The notes under the pieces: model-generated | What the model saw: only the letters and a program-made list of their open reading frames with translations | Told to the model about the DNA's origin: nothing | The model's database searches: none | DNA from: Nocardia transvalensis | Lineage (GTDB): Bacteria > Actinomycetota > Actinomycetes > Mycobacteriales > Mycobacteriaceae | Length of the DNA stretch: 64,000 nucleotides | Assembly: GCF_015477765.1 (NCBI RefSeq) | Contig: NZ_JADLQQ010000010.1 | Coordinates: forward strand, 1 to 64,000 | Reading direction: 5' to 3' | Program-made: the position numbers and the translations under genes | Shown: one piece after another, positions 44,186 to 53,476 of the stretch | Numbering within the stretch: the stretch's first letter is position 1 | How the letters are laid out: every line of letters starts with the position of its first letter

Positions 44186-45370
44186 ATGACCACACCCCGT
44201 ATCGCCATCATCGGCGGCGGCCCCGCCGGCCTGATGTGTGCGCGTGTCCTGCAAGGACATGCCATCGAGTCGACGGTGTACGACGCGGACACCGCCGTGG
44301 ACTCCCGTGACCCGGGCGGGACGCTCGACCTGCACGCCGACGCCGGCCAGATCGCCTTGGAGGACGCCGGGCTGATGGACGCGTTCCGGGCGTTGGCCCG
44401 GGTCGAGGGCCAGGCCAAAAGCCGCCGGGACCAGCACGGCACCGTCCTGGCCGAGTTCGTTCCCGCCGCTGGCGATGAGACGGCGCCCGAGATCGACCGC
44501 GGCCAACTGCGGACCATGCTCTACGAGCACCTGCGGCCCGGCACGGTCCGCTGGGGACACAAACTCCGCCAGGCGATCCCACTCGGCGGTGGGGTCCACC
44601 GGCTGGAGTTCGCCAACGGCGTCAGCGCGGAAGCCGATCTCGTCATCGGCGCCGACGGCGCATGGTCACCGATTCGCCGACTGCTCACCGATGCGGTGCC
44701 GCAGTATCTCGGCGTCTGCTTTCTCGATGCCCGCTTCGATGACGTGGACACCCGCCACCCCGAGATCGCCGCGATCGTCGGTGACGGTCACATGTTCTCG
44801 ACCGACGGCGACGGCCGGGCGGTGATCGTGCAACGCAACAGCAACGGCGTGGTCCGCGGCTACGTGGCCTTCCGCGCCGAACTCGACTGGGATGTCACCG
44901 CAGGCGTGGACGTCACCGACCGCGAGGCCGTCCGGTCCTACCTATTGCGGGAATTCAGTGGATGGTCCCCGATCATGCGCCCGCTGATCACCGACAACGA
45001 CAGCGACTACTTGCCGCGCAGCTTCTGGGCGCTACCCGCCCCACTGACCTGGGACCACGTTCCCGGCGTCACCCTGCTCGGCGACGCGGCCCACCTGATG
45101 GCGCCCTTCGGTGGCCACGGCACCAACCTCGCCTTGCTCGACGGCGCCGAGCTCGCCCACGCGATCAACAAAGAGAACAGTCTCGACGACGCGATCTCCC
45201 GCTACGAGACAGCGATGCTCCCGCGATCCGGCGAACTTGCCGTCAGCTCGAACACCGCCCTCACGCGGTTCTTCGCCACCACACCCCCGCCCCCGGACCA
45301 CGCCCAGGAGCACAAGAACTATCTGGCAAGGGCGGCCGAATATCGCCGCACGCACGCCGGATCGGCATAG
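44186..45370 (+). CDS. TetX-like FAD-dependent monooxygenase
   Basis: 394 residues from ATG 44186 (MTTPRIAIIGGGPAGLMCAR). Class A flavoprotein monooxygenase: GGGPAG dinucleotide fold, second FAD motif LVIGADGAWSPIRRLL, and GDAAHLMAPFGGHGTNLALL. The last motif and overall length resemble TetX/tetracycline-modifying and other aromatic hydroxylases. Activity on an antibiotic cannot be inferred from sequence alone. Downstream of a TetR gene that may control it. Confidence 0.9.
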   Translation: MTTPRIAIIGGGPAGLMCARVLQGHAIESTVYDADTAVDSRDPGGTLDLHADAGQIALEDAGLMDAFRALARVEGQAKSRRDQHGTVLAEFVPAAGDETAPEIDRGQLRTMLYEHLRPGTVRWGHKLRQAIPLGGGVHRLEFANGVSAEADLVIGADGAWSPIRRLLTDAVPQYLGVCFLDARFDDVDTRHPEIAAIVGDGHMFSTDGDGRAVIVQRNSNGVVRGYVAFRAELDWDVTAGVDVTDREAVRSYLLREFSGWSPIMRPLITDNDSDYLPRSFWALPAPLTWDHVPGVTLLGDAAHLMAPFGGHGTNLALLDGAELAHAINKENSLDDAISRYETAMLPRSGELAVSSNTALTRFFATTPPPPDHAQEHKNYLARAAEYRRTHAGSA

Positions 45371-45439
45371 CCACCGTCGACAAGATCGACGTGGCCTGTC
45401 GGCGTCGAAGCTGGTCGATCGCTGCCCTTCTTCGCGCAG

Positions 45440-45954
45440 CTACGAAATCGGTGCCGACGCGTGATACCGGAAACGCTCTTCGAATCCTTCGGAGTAGCGA
45501 GAGGGTGGTGTCGATGAGGAGGATTGTTCGATGACTCCGTCGTCGGCGATGTAGAAGATCGCGCGACCGATGGCGATCTCGCCGGGTTCGGTCGGCACGA
45601 ACACCATCCAGCCGACCTCGAGGCGGTCGGCGACGAGTTGGTCGAGTGGGTAGCCGGTGGTGTCGATGCCGAGGTCGAGGAGGTATTCGCGCACCAGTAT
45701 GATCGTGATGCTGGGGGCATCGGTTCGGGTCGGTGAGGGTGAGGCCGGCCAGTGACAGCTGATACATGGCACCGTCGATATTGTCGCCGTGATCGAACAA
45801 GGCGGTCAGCTTCCGCGGCCTCGACCAGCGTGGCCGCGGCCTGGCGCTGTTGCTCGGTGGGCTCGGTGCCTGCTAGACCGTATTCACTGGTGGATGTGCG
45901 TTCCTCGGACACCGGAGGCATCGCGCTCGTGCTGAGAAATCCGCATAAAGACAA
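45440..45954 (-). pseudogene. Broken immunity-protein-like (YrhB/Imm35-like) gene
   Basis: The clearest part, REYLLDLGIDTTGYPLDQLV then GWMVFVPTEPGEIAIGRAIF and YIADDGVIEQSSSS, looks like a small YrhB/Imm35-type fold protein. Upstream pieces in other frames (DHGDNIDGAMYQLSLAGLTL; EPTEQQRQAAATLVEAAEAD) seem to belong to the same or a fused N-terminal module, requiring at least two frameshifts. Immunity proteins of polymorphic toxin systems are the suspected family. Tentative. Confidence 0.4.
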
Positions 45955-46500
45955 CCCGACGGTGCCGCAGACGATGGACGGCCTGACCTACGCCCCGGAC
46001 CGCACTCTGACCCTGGATGCCGCGCATCTGACCAAATTCGGGTTCCTGTCGATCCGCGGCACCGGCACACTCTTCGCCTTCGGTTCCGCCACCGCACCAC
46101 CTGCTGTGCCCATCACGAGCCAAGGGGCCGGACCTTCGGCAAGATCCGGACCTTCGGCCGGAGTACAGGTTGGCCGACCAGTGGCCACGGAGTCAGCCGA
46201 CCTGAGCGACACCATCGACACCACCCATCCCGCCGCGGGCTCGACAGCTGCGGTGCGGGCGGTGGGTGGCGCCGCTGGTGAGCCCGCGCAGGTCAAGCCG
46301 GTGTCCGGGCCGGTGGGAGAGGCTCGGGCGCGCGATGAGACAGGTGTTCTCTCGCAGGTGCGGCATACCCGGGCCCCGCCCGCCATCGACCGGCCCTCCG
46401 CACCCGCGGGCACCGAAGAGTCCACCGGTACCGTCCGGTACGCACCGCTGCTTGATCGCGAAACGGACACCGCCGAGGAACTGTCCACCGACACGAGTTC
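45900..46500 (+). CDS. Uncharacterised open frame, truncated by an IS481 remnant
   Basis: A plus-strand frame with LVLRNPHKDNPTVPQTMDGL and RGTGTLFAFGSATAPP followed by an Ala/Thr/Pro-rich low-complexity region, ending at the IS481 scrap. The start is unclear. It lies back-to-back with the immunity-like remnant. No family recognised; it may be part of a secreted toxin-like or surface protein, or not a gene. Confidence 0.3.
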
Positions 46501-47060
46501 TGACTGGTAGTGGCGGGTGAAGGCCCATTCCGCGGCCAGGGTGCGGTGGAATCGTTCGATCTTGCTGTTGGTTTGAGGTCGGTAAGGACGCGTGTGTTTG
46601 ACCTTGATGCCCAGCTCGGTGCAGGTCGCTGCCCACAGTTTCGAGCGATAACAGCTGCCGTTGTCGGACAGACTCGTTCAACAGTGACCCCGCGAGCCGC
46701 AAACCAGCTCACCGCTAGCTGCAGGACACCGACCGCGGTCAGCGCGGTCTCGTCGTCGTGGATCTCGGCGTAGGCCAAACGGGAGTGATCATCGATCACC
46801 GTGTGCACAAACGCGTTTCCCATCACAGGATTGCGGTATCGGTTGCGGGCGACGCCGGGGGTGGCCGAGCGGTGCCGGCGGCCGGTGGCACATCCGACGA
46901 ACCGCCAACCGCCCTCGGCCGGGATGTTGCCCAACTTCTTGACATCGACGTGAATCAGCGACCCGGATGCGGATGCTCATAGCGGCGGATCACCTCACCG
47001 ATGCGAATATCGATGTGGGACAAACGGTTTAATCGACACCGCACCAGCACCGCGTGGCAC
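46501..47060 (-). pseudogene. IS481-family transposase remnant, several frameshifts
   Basis: In successive minus-strand frames: NRLSHIDIRIGEVIRRYEHP; then SLIHVDVKKLGNIPAEGGWR, FVHTVIDDHSRLAYAEIHDD (first catalytic Asp region) and VSWFAARGVTVERV; then a frame equivalent to SDNGSCYRS and SKIERFHRTLA. Frameshifts lie near 46966 and 46665. Neither end of the gene is complete. Confidence 0.82.
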
Positions 47061-47270
47061 AGTCGAGGGCGGCATCGACTTCACTGCACTACGCCAGGCG
47101 ACACGCCGCTCGACCTTCTGGTTGCGGCAGCGATCCGTGCGCCGTCATGGGAGGCTATGACGACGCCGTGAATCCTGCCTGCATGCGCGTCGGGAGCGCA
47201 CCATAATGCCGATGAGCGAACGGTTAAGGGGATCGTGCGTCATAGACACGCCCCATTCGTCGGCAATGTC
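47061..47270. other. Decayed DNA between IS481 remnant and TetR gene
   Basis: No convincing gene or signal. Confidence 0.3.
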
Positions 47271-47945
47271 TTACGCAGGTTGGCCGTTTGTCGTGAGTGT
47301 CGGCAGTCGGTTCCGGCCCCACGGTTGGACCGGAGTTAACGGTGCTTCCTGCGGCTCTGTGGGGAGGGCGTCGTCGATGAGCAGCGTGGCGATGGAGGCT
47401 GCGGTCGGGAGGGCCTCGGTGTCGAGCGCGCGGGTGCGGGCCGTGGCCCCGTCTAGAAGCAGCGCCAGTTGTTCGCCGAGTTGCACGGGGTCGGTGGCGC
47501 CGGCTTGGCGGGCGGTTTCGGCGAAGCGGGCGGCGACGGATGTCTTGTAGTCGTATGCGCGGCGGCGTGCCGGGTGGTGCGGGTCGGCGATCTCGACAGC
47601 GGCCGCGATGAAGGGGCACAGCGGTGTCGCCTCGTGCGACCGGACGGACTGCGGCTTACCGAAGGCGGCGAGGAGCCGTTCGCGGGGGGTGAGATCAGTA
47701 CGGTCGAACACTTCGGGCATGGTGTCGGGATCGTGTCGGCGCAGGTACTCGGCAACGAGCTCATCTTTGCTGGTGAAGTGCTGGTATGCAGTCCTTTTCG
47801 ACACCTGTGCCACCGAGCAGATCTGGTCCATGCCGGTGTTGTTGATGCCCTGTTCACGGAACAGCCGCCGTGCGGCGCCGAGGATCCGCTCGCGTGCGCC
47901 CCGGCCGCGCCGTTGGCCCTGAGGTCCCTTCTCCAGCTCGGTCAC
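47271..47945 (-). CDS. TetR-family regulator, divergent from an SDR gene
   Basis: 224 residues from GTG 47945. Helix-turn-helix QGINNTGMDQICSVAQVSKR then TAYQHFTSKDELV. The C-terminal domain (ATPLCPFIAAAVEIADPHHP, LGEQLALLLDGATARTRALD) carries a Cys in PLCPF found in a TetR_C subgroup. The last ~35 residues are a non-conserved Pro-rich tail. A strong inverted repeat lies between this gene and the SDR, so it likely represses the SDR and itself. Confidence 0.9.
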   Translation of the reverse strand: MTELEKGPQGQRRGRGARERILGAARRLFREQGINNTGMDQICSVAQVSKRTAYQHFTSKDELVAEYLRRHDPDTMPEVFDRTDLTPRERLLAAFGKPQSVRSHEATPLCPFIAAAVEIADPHHPARRRAYDYKTSVAARFAETARQAGATDPVQLGEQLALLLDGATARTRALDTEALPTAASIATLLIDDALPTEPQEAPLTPVQPWGRNRLPTLTTNGQPA

Positions 47946-47974
47946 CAGACCATCCTACCGCCCGGGGTAACGGT

Positions 47975-48026
47975 CGGTGTACGTAGCTTGCATGCCGGTC
48001 GGCGGATTGCTAGCTTACGTACACCG
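47975..48026. promoter_or_regulatory. Inverted-repeat operator between TetR and SDR genes
   Basis: CGGTGTACGTA (47975-47985) and TACGTACACCG (48016-48026) are perfect reverse complements 30 bases apart; each contains the small palindrome TACGTA. A classic two-site arrangement for a divergent TetR repressor. Confidence 0.75.
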
Positions 48027-48161
48027 TTCTGTTTACATAGAACGATTCGTGCAGGCGAGAGCCTGCCGAATGACGTTCGCCGACAACGCGAAGTGCGTCG
48101 GCGGCAAGAACGCTGGAGCAGACCTGTCCTGCGTCACGGAATGCGAAATGAAGGAATGATC

Positions 48162-48896
48162 ATGGGAAAGCTCGATGGCAAGGTCGCGGTAATCACGGGA
48201 GGATCCAGCGGCATGGCGCTCGCGAGCGCCAAACTGTTCGTCGAGGAGGGTGCCTACGTCTACATCACCGGCCGACGGAAAGAAGCTCTGGACGAGGCCG
48301 TCGAGCTGATCGGGCGCAATGTGACCGGCGTGCAGGGTGATGCTTCCGACCTGACCGACTTGGACCGCCTGTTCGAGACGGTCGAACGGGAGAAGGGCAG
48401 CATCGACGTGCTGTTCGCGAGTGCCGGGACCGCGGGGGCGGCCAAACTCGGCGAGATCACCGAAGCGCACTTCGACACCACATTCGGGCTGAACACCCGC
48501 GGCACGCTGTTCACGGTGCAGAAGGCGCTGCCGCTGTTCAACGACGGCGGCTCGATCTTCATGACCGGATCGATCGCCTCGGTCAAGGGCTGGCCCGACT
48601 ACAGCGTCTACGCGGCGAGCAAGGCCGCGCTGCACGCACTCGCCCGAGTGTGGCTGTACGAGCTGAAGGACCGGCAGATCCGGGTCAACGTACTGAGCCC
48701 GGGCCAGATCGCCACGCCGATCCAGGAGCAGTTGTTCGACGCGGAGACCAAGGCACAGTTCGAAGCCTTGATCCCGCGGGGAAAGATGGGCCGACCCGAG
48801 GAGATCGCCTCGGTCGCGCTGTTCCTCGCCTCGGACGACTCATCCTATGTCAACGGCATGGAACTGGCCGTCGACGGCGGCACCTCGTCGATCTGA
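48162..48896 (+). CDS. Short-chain dehydrogenase/reductase
   Basis: 244 residues from ATG 48162 (AAGGA upstream). Classical SDR: cofactor motif VAVITGGSSGMALASAKLF, FASAGTAGAAKLGEI (NAG-like), catalytic Ser in FMTGSIAS, YSVYAASKAAL (YxxxK), and C-terminal GRPEEIASVALFLASDDSSY. The Arg pair in TGRRKEALDE suggests NADP preference. Reduces or oxidises a small carbonyl/alcohol. Under likely control of the divergent TetR. Confidence 0.93.
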   Translation: MGKLDGKVAVITGGSSGMALASAKLFVEEGAYVYITGRRKEALDEAVELIGRNVTGVQGDASDLTDLDRLFETVEREKGSIDVLFASAGTAGAAKLGEITEAHFDTTFGLNTRGTLFTVQKALPLFNDGGSIFMTGSIASVKGWPDYSVYAASKAALHALARVWLYELKDRQIRVNVLSPGQIATPIQEQLFDAETKAQFEALIPRGKMGRPEEIASVALFLASDDSSYVNGMELAVDGGTSSI

Positions 48897-49049
48897 GCTC
48901 ACCGGTCGCCTTCGCCAGCCCGGCCGCGGCGATCGGCCAATGGATCCCCTCGAGCTCTCGGGCAATCCGCAGCCGGGGCAGGTGCGTATCGGCACGCAGG
49001 GTGTCGGCCGGTGTGCTTGTGTCGCCGCGGTCGGGGTTTTTGTGCGCGA

Positions 49050-49150
49050 GAGTGGTTCGGGTGCGTCGCACTCGACGCGCTGCACTACCTTTCTTTGTTC
49101 CCGGCGATGAGCGAAGAACAGGCCGAGGCGATGCTGCGGATGTTCGATGA
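49050..49150 (+). pseudogene. Alpha/beta hydrolase, piece left of the IS21 element
   Basis: One plus-strand frame reads ALDALHYLSLFPAMSEEQAE then AMLRMFDDVAVS, a helical cap-like segment ending at the IS21 left end. It fits immediately before the piece resuming at 52029 (NDDFAAAVRGS, then VEGGSPAGTDPVRMDSYFEK). The N-terminal hydrolase core is missing. Confidence 0.45.
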
Positions 49151-49233
49151 CGTGGCCGTAAGTGCGAATCCTGATACCACTTATCGGTGAATTTCGACGT
49201 CACCCTGGTCGGTGTGTCCGGTCGCTGAGGGTG

Positions 49234-49479
49234 TCAGAAAGGCTCGGTGTGGAGGTCGTGGCCCGGGATCTCGAGGCCGCCCAGCAGGGTGGCGAACCGG
49301 TTCAGGTCGCCTCGTAGGTCGGTGAGTGCGTAGCCTTCCGCGCCGACGAAGGCATGGAAGGACTGCGCGACGGTCTGGTCGCTGCTGGTTAACCAATTGT
49401 CGATGAAAGTCAGCATCTCGACGAGTTCGATCGCGTCGTCGACGGTGAGACCGGAAAAGAGCGGGGCTGGCCTGGTCAT
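49234..49479 (-). CDS. Small accessory gene inside the IS21 element
   Basis: 81 residues: MTRPAPLFSGLTVDDAIELV, EMLTFIDNWLTSSDQ and SFHAFVGAEGYALTDLRGDL. An intact, helical acidic protein just downstream of istB and within the element ends. No known fold recognised. Its intactness beside broken istA/istB suggests it is a passenger gene or a conserved third gene of this IS21 subgroup. Confidence 0.6.
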   Translation of the reverse strand: MTRPAPLFSGLTVDDAIELVEMLTFIDNWLTSSDQTVAQSFHAFVGAEGYALTDLRGDLNRFATLLGGLEIPGHDLHTEPF

Positions 49480-49572
49480 GAGAGTCTGGTGTGGTCACGG
49501 GGTGTTGTGCCTTCGGGTGCTGGCCTGCGTTCGGGCGCCGGGTGGTGTCGCAATTCGCCGATAGAATGCTGG

Positions 49573-50439
49573 TCAGGGCACGACTTCCAGTGACTGCTGA
49601 GCATCGGTGAATACCGGTTGCGTCGGCGTCGGCGTCGGCGCCTGCGCAGTGGTGGTAGCGGTGTTGAGTGCGGCGGTGCGGGTGAGTCGGTAACTGTCGG
49701 TTCCGGTTTCGATGATCTTCCCACCGAAGGTGAGCCTGTCGACGATCGCGGCGCAGAGCCGCGGTTCGGGAAACGTGTTCGACCAGCCGGAGAACGCCTC
49801 GTTCGAGGCGATCGCGACAGAGTTCTTTTCCTCGCGCTCGGTCAATACCTGGAACAACAGCTCGGCGCCGCGCTTGTCGAGCTCCATATCCGAGTTCGTC
49901 AATACAAAGAAGATCGACTCGCCCGTAGCGGGCGATCGTCTTGGCCAGCACCTTCTCGTCGGCGGCTTCGACCAGCTCGTTCACCAGTTTCGTTGCCAGA
50001 GTGTATTTCACGCGGTAGCCGCGCATCGCGGCTTCGGTGCCCAACGCGATCAGCAGGTGGCTCTTGCCGGTCCCGGAGTCACCGATCAGGCAGAGCGGGT
50101 GCCCTTACACACCCAATCACAATTGGCGAGGGTGTTGACCACGGCGGGGTCGATGTTGGGGTTGGCGTCGAAGTCGAAGGCCCGCAACGATTTATCGCGC
50201 GGGAATCCGGCGGCGCGGATGCGGCGTTCGGAGCGGCGCCGCGCCCGGTCGTCGCATTCGACGAGCAGCAGCTCGGCCAGGAACGCTCGATAGCTCATCT
50301 GGTCGCGGGTCGCGGTTTCGACGATGTCGTTGAACTGGGTGCGGATACTGGGCAGCCGCAGCATCCGGCATGCCTGGTCGACAGCAGTGTCGGCGGCCTG
50401 GTCGGTCATGCCGTGGCGGCGCGGGGTAGGGCTGGTCAT
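49573..50439 (-). pseudogene. istB: IstB helper ATPase, frameshifted
   Basis: N-terminal part from 50439 (MTSPTPRRHGMTDQAADTAV, MLRLPSIRTQFNDIVETATR). A frameshift near 50100 leads to the Walker A region LIGDSGTGKSHLLIALGTEA and Walker B VDLLCIDELGY. Another near 49910 leads to LDKRGAELLFQVLTEREEKN, SVAIASNEAFSGW and LCAAIVDRLTFGGKII. All AAA+ motifs are present across three frames. The Thr/Pro-rich end runs to 49573. Confidence 0.87.
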
Positions 50440-50441
50440 TT

Positions 50442-51870
50442 CTATGGATTCCCTTCTGCGGTTCTCGGTTTGGTGATGCGAAGCAACTGGTCATAGATCG
50501 CGACCGACGGCGGGGGCCGAGTGTCGGGCGGTAGGTGCGCCAGGCGCCGCGCGGTCAGCGACGCAACCGGATCAGGATCAGGGTCGGGTTCGTCGAGATC
50601 GACCACGTTGGCCAGCCGCGGTGTGGCTTCGGCGGCCTTGCGGGCCTCGAGCGCGACCGCGTCCGCGGTCAGCGCTCCCGCGCGCAGCGCGGCGGCCAGG
50701 CCCGCGACCTGGTCATGGGGCATACTGCGGTGCAGCAGAAGAACTTCGATGATCGCGCGAGTTCCGTCACGTTCGCCGTGGGCTTTGCGGACCGCGGCCC
50801 ACCACGCGTCGTGGCTCTTGGTGAACTTCCCGCTCTGGCGGGCTTGTCCGCGCCGCGACCATCGAATACCGATCCACCCGCGTGGGCAGCCACGACCCGG
50901 TCTCGAATTCCTCGGCCGGCAGCCGTTTCAGCGTCGGCGCCTCCAGCGCGAAATGCTCGCCGATCGTGCGCGCTCGCGCCCCGATCCGCCGCGCCAGATC
51001 GCCTGTGTCCCACTGCTCGACGAGTGAGTTCAGTTCCTCGAGGGACTCGACTTTCGGGACGGGGACGAAGTGGTTGCGCCGGTAGTACCCGATCTGGCCT
51101 TCGACACCACCCTTCTCGTGTGCGCCCTCGATGCCCGGGAGGCAGTAGAACGGATCCTCTATGCCGTAATGGCTGCGGAACGCGGTCCAGCGCTCGGATT
51201 CGGTTCTGGCCCTGCTCAACCCGAGAACCTTCACCACCGCGGCCTTCAAATTGTCGTAGCGGATCTTCCCGTGCGGCACCCCGCCGAGCACGGTGAACGC
51301 GTGAACGTGGCCCTCCAGGAACGCTTCCTGCCCGCCCGAAGCCGACACTCGCTGAACAGAGCGGCCCGACAACGACATTCGCAGCGAGAACAGCCAGAGC
51401 ACCATCCGCTCACCGGCTAGCTCGACGGTCACCTCACCGAAGTCGACTTCTGCTTCCTCGCCTGGCCGGTGGGTCTGCGGGATGAACACCTGCGGCGGTT
51501 CGCGGCCGGCCTCGACCCTGATCTGCGGCTTGCGTTTGTCGACGTAGTCGCGGACCCGCTGATAGGACACGTCTTGCATCTCGTGCTCGTCGATCAGCCG
51601 TTCGTAGATCCGTTTGATCGTGTGCCGCTGCTTGCGCGGCGCGTCCAGATCCGTGCGCAGCATCTCGTCGATGAACCCCTTGAACGGATCCAGCTTCGAG
51701 GCCCGCGCCGGATACTCCTTGCGCTTCTCAGGGAACGCTGAGGTCAGCGCGGCGTTGACCGTGCGGTAGCCGACGTTGTACTTGGCCCGTAGCTCCCGGC
51801 CCGACATGCCCGCTCGCGAGTCCCGGCGGATCGCCGCAAACAGCTGCGCCTTGGATTGGTTCGGCGGCAC
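50442..51870 (-). pseudogene. istA: IstA transposase, frameshifted near its C-terminus
   Basis: Start GTG 51870 (VPPNQSKAQLFAAIRRDSRA). Helix-turn-helix GMSGRELRAKYNVGYRTVNA; DDE core with EVDFGEVTVELAGERMVLWL, IRYDNLKAAV and GAHEKGGVEGQIGYYRRN, the last supplying the Glu. After DRYSMVAARTS an extra base near 50850 shifts frame, and the C-terminus continues as KSHDAWWAAVRKAHG-type sequence through MPHDQVAGLAAALRAGALTA to 50442. Overlaps istB closely, as usual for IS21. Confidence 0.88.
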
Positions 51871-52028
51871 GGGTCCACTCCTACGGGCCGTTGCAGATTG
51901 ATAGCACGATGATCTTGCCACCGGAACCCGTCAGGTGGTGTCAAAATTCGCGGATACCAACAACTTCCGGCGCAGGAGTGGTGTCGAGATTCACCGATGA
52001 ACGGTGTCGTGATTCACGGACAAAACCA

Positions 52029-52367
52029 ATGACGACTTCGCCGCAGCGGTACGGGGGTCTCGTCGAGGGTGGTTCGCCGGCCGGGACCGACCCGGTTCGC
52101 ATGGATTCGTACTTCGAGAAGATGGTCGCAGTGCGCCAGCCCGCCGGTCGGCGCGCCATCGAGGGTTTGATCCGCTGGGACATGGACGCAGCGCTGCGCG
52201 AGACGAAGCAGCCGATCACCGTGTTCGCGATAGGTGATCTGGTGACACAAGAAACAATCGACCGCTACGGGGACCGCCTCGAGATCGTGCTCATCAATCT
52301 GGCCAGCCACCATTTCCAGGTCGAGGCTCCCGAGGGTACGGCGAAACTTCTGGCTGGCGAACCATGA
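52029..52367 (+). pseudogene. Alpha/beta hydrolase C-terminal piece right of IS21
   Basis: About 112 residues in frame. GGSPAGTDPVRMDSYFEKMV, AIEGLIRWDMDAALRETKQP and ITVFAIGDLVTQETIDRYGD are followed by LINLASHHFQVEAPEGTAKL, where SHHFQVEAPEG holds the catalytic His region and terminal helix of an alpha/beta hydrolase. The N-terminal core with the nucleophile is missing because of the IS21 insertion. Confidence 0.62.
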
Positions 52368-52402
52368 ATGTTAACCGGGCAAGATTCTGATGCGTTCGAC
52401 TT

Positions 52403-52825
52403 GTGGACGATGGACTCGGGGACCTGCTGCATCGCGTGGTGTACCTGCTCGGAGAGGCCGCGCGGCGACGCGTGGACGACTCCGGTGCGCTGACCTACAG
52501 CCAGATACGCCTGCTGGGGACGTTGGAAGAAATCGAGCCGGTGACCCAGCATCAGCTGGCGCAGGCGCTGGCAGTGTCGGACCCGGCAGTCAGCCGGGCC
52601 TTACGCCCACTGGAAACAGCCGGATTCGTCGCGGTCGAGCCCGACCCCGAGCACGCACGGCGACGACTGGTCAGCACCACCGAAGCCGGCCGCAACGCCT
52701 TCCACGGCAGCGATAGGCCGCTGCAGAACGAGCTGCGCGATGCGCTGCTCGAAGCGGGCTTTCCGTACGAACGCTACCTGCACGACACTGCCACGCTGGC
52801 CAAGCTTCTCGAGCCACGTCGATAG
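52403..52825 (+). CDS. MarR-family regulator
   Basis: 140 residues from GTG 52403 (VDDGLGDLLHRVVYLLGEAA). Winged helix-turn-helix EPVTQHQLAQALAVSDPAVS, RALRPLETAGFVAVEPDPEH and RRRLVSTTEAGRNAF. It precedes the DUF6790/monooxygenase pair. Half-sites TGTTAACC just upstream (52371) and the palindrome at 52877 suggest autoregulation and control of the next operon. Confidence 0.88.
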   Translation: MDDGLGDLLHRVVYLLGEAARRRVDDSGALTYSQIRLLGTLEEIEPVTQHQLAQALAVSDPAVSRALRPLETAGFVAVEPDPEHARRRLVSTTEAGRNAFHGSDRPLQNELRDALLEAGFPYERYLHDTATLAKLLEPRR

Positions 52826-52876
52826 CTCGATCCGGCACCTCGGATGTTTCTACCTCGACGAACAATAGTCTTGACT

Positions 52877-52890
52877 GGTTAATATTAACC
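52877..52890. promoter_or_regulatory. Perfect 14-bp palindrome GGTTAATATTAACC
   Basis: It lies 17 bases upstream of the DUF6790 gene. Fully symmetrical. A related TGTTAACC half-site precedes the MarR gene, so this is a likely MarR operator. Confidence 0.65.
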
Positions 52891-52907
52891 ATGCAACACT
52901 CGAGGTC

Positions 52908-53474
52908 GTGAACGAGATGTCCTACCTCGCCCAGTCAGCTTTCCCTCTGGTCTGGATACTGATCGCGGTTGTCGGCGCACTGATCCGGACACGGCACAGC
53001 GCCTCCCGTGCAGCCGCCCTGGAAACCTGGCAGCGGTGGTGGGCCATCGCCACGCTCGGCTGCGGCAGCCTGTGGATGACGATCGCCTTCCTGACCGTCC
53101 CGGACGTGATGGCTACCGCGATCGGCTTCGACCGGACCCCGTTTCAGTTCGAGATCGCCTTCGCCAACCTCGGGCTCGCTGTCATGGGATTCCGCGCCGC
53201 CTCGGCCACCGCCCGCGAGCGCATCACCATCGGCCTCGGCGCCGGCATGTTCCTGTGGGGTGCGGCGATCGGCCACGTCTACCAGTGGTCCGCCAATGGC
53301 GACCATGCTCCCGGCAATACCGGTGGAGTGCTGGTCTGCGACCTGCTCTTCCCCGCGGTCATGATCGTTCTCGCCCGCTACTCGCAACGACTGCCCGCTA
53401 TCGAGCAGCCCGTGCCTGCGTCCCTGTTGCCTAGCGGCGCGGGTGTTTCCGCGCGCGAGACCGGGAGCAGATAG
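52908..53474 (+). CDS. DUF6790-type membrane protein
   Basis: 188 residues from GTG 52908 (ATG 52917 also possible). Four or five hydrophobic helices: LVWILIAVVGALIRT, WAIATLGCGSLWMTIAFLTV, FEIAFANLGLAVMGFRAASA, ITIGLGAGMFLWGAAIGHVY and VLVCDLLFPAVMIVLARYS. The pattern fits DUF6790 family membrane proteins of unknown function. The downstream monooxygenase gene starts 2 bases after its stop, so they are co-transcribed. Confidence 0.72.
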   Translation: MNEMSYLAQSAFPLVWILIAVVGALIRTRHSASRAAALETWQRWWAIATLGCGSLWMTIAFLTVPDVMATAIGFDRTPFQFEIAFANLGLAVMGFRAASATARERITIGLGAGMFLWGAAIGHVYQWSANGDHAPGNTGGVLVCDLLFPAVMIVLARYSQRLPAIEQPVPASLLPSGAGVSARETGSR

Positions 53475-53476
53475 AC

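Larger units (their letters stand above)
49153..52022 (-). mobile_element. IS21-type insertion element with repeated ends
   Basis: Contains istA (50442-51870), istB (49573-50439) and a small extra gene (49234-49479), all on the minus strand. The ends carry related repeats of the form GGTGTC..GATTCACCGA: right copies at 51937, 51980 and 52003; left copies (inverted) around 49155-49176 and 49182-49199. The last two at each end have the same 23-bp spacing. Both transposition genes have frameshifts, so the copy is probably inactive. It splits an alpha/beta hydrolase gene. Confidence 0.82.

Noticed and set aside
44186..45370. Calling the FAD monooxygenase a tetracycline resistance gene
   Set aside because: The motifs are shared by many aromatic hydroxylases; sequence alone does not show antibiotic modification.
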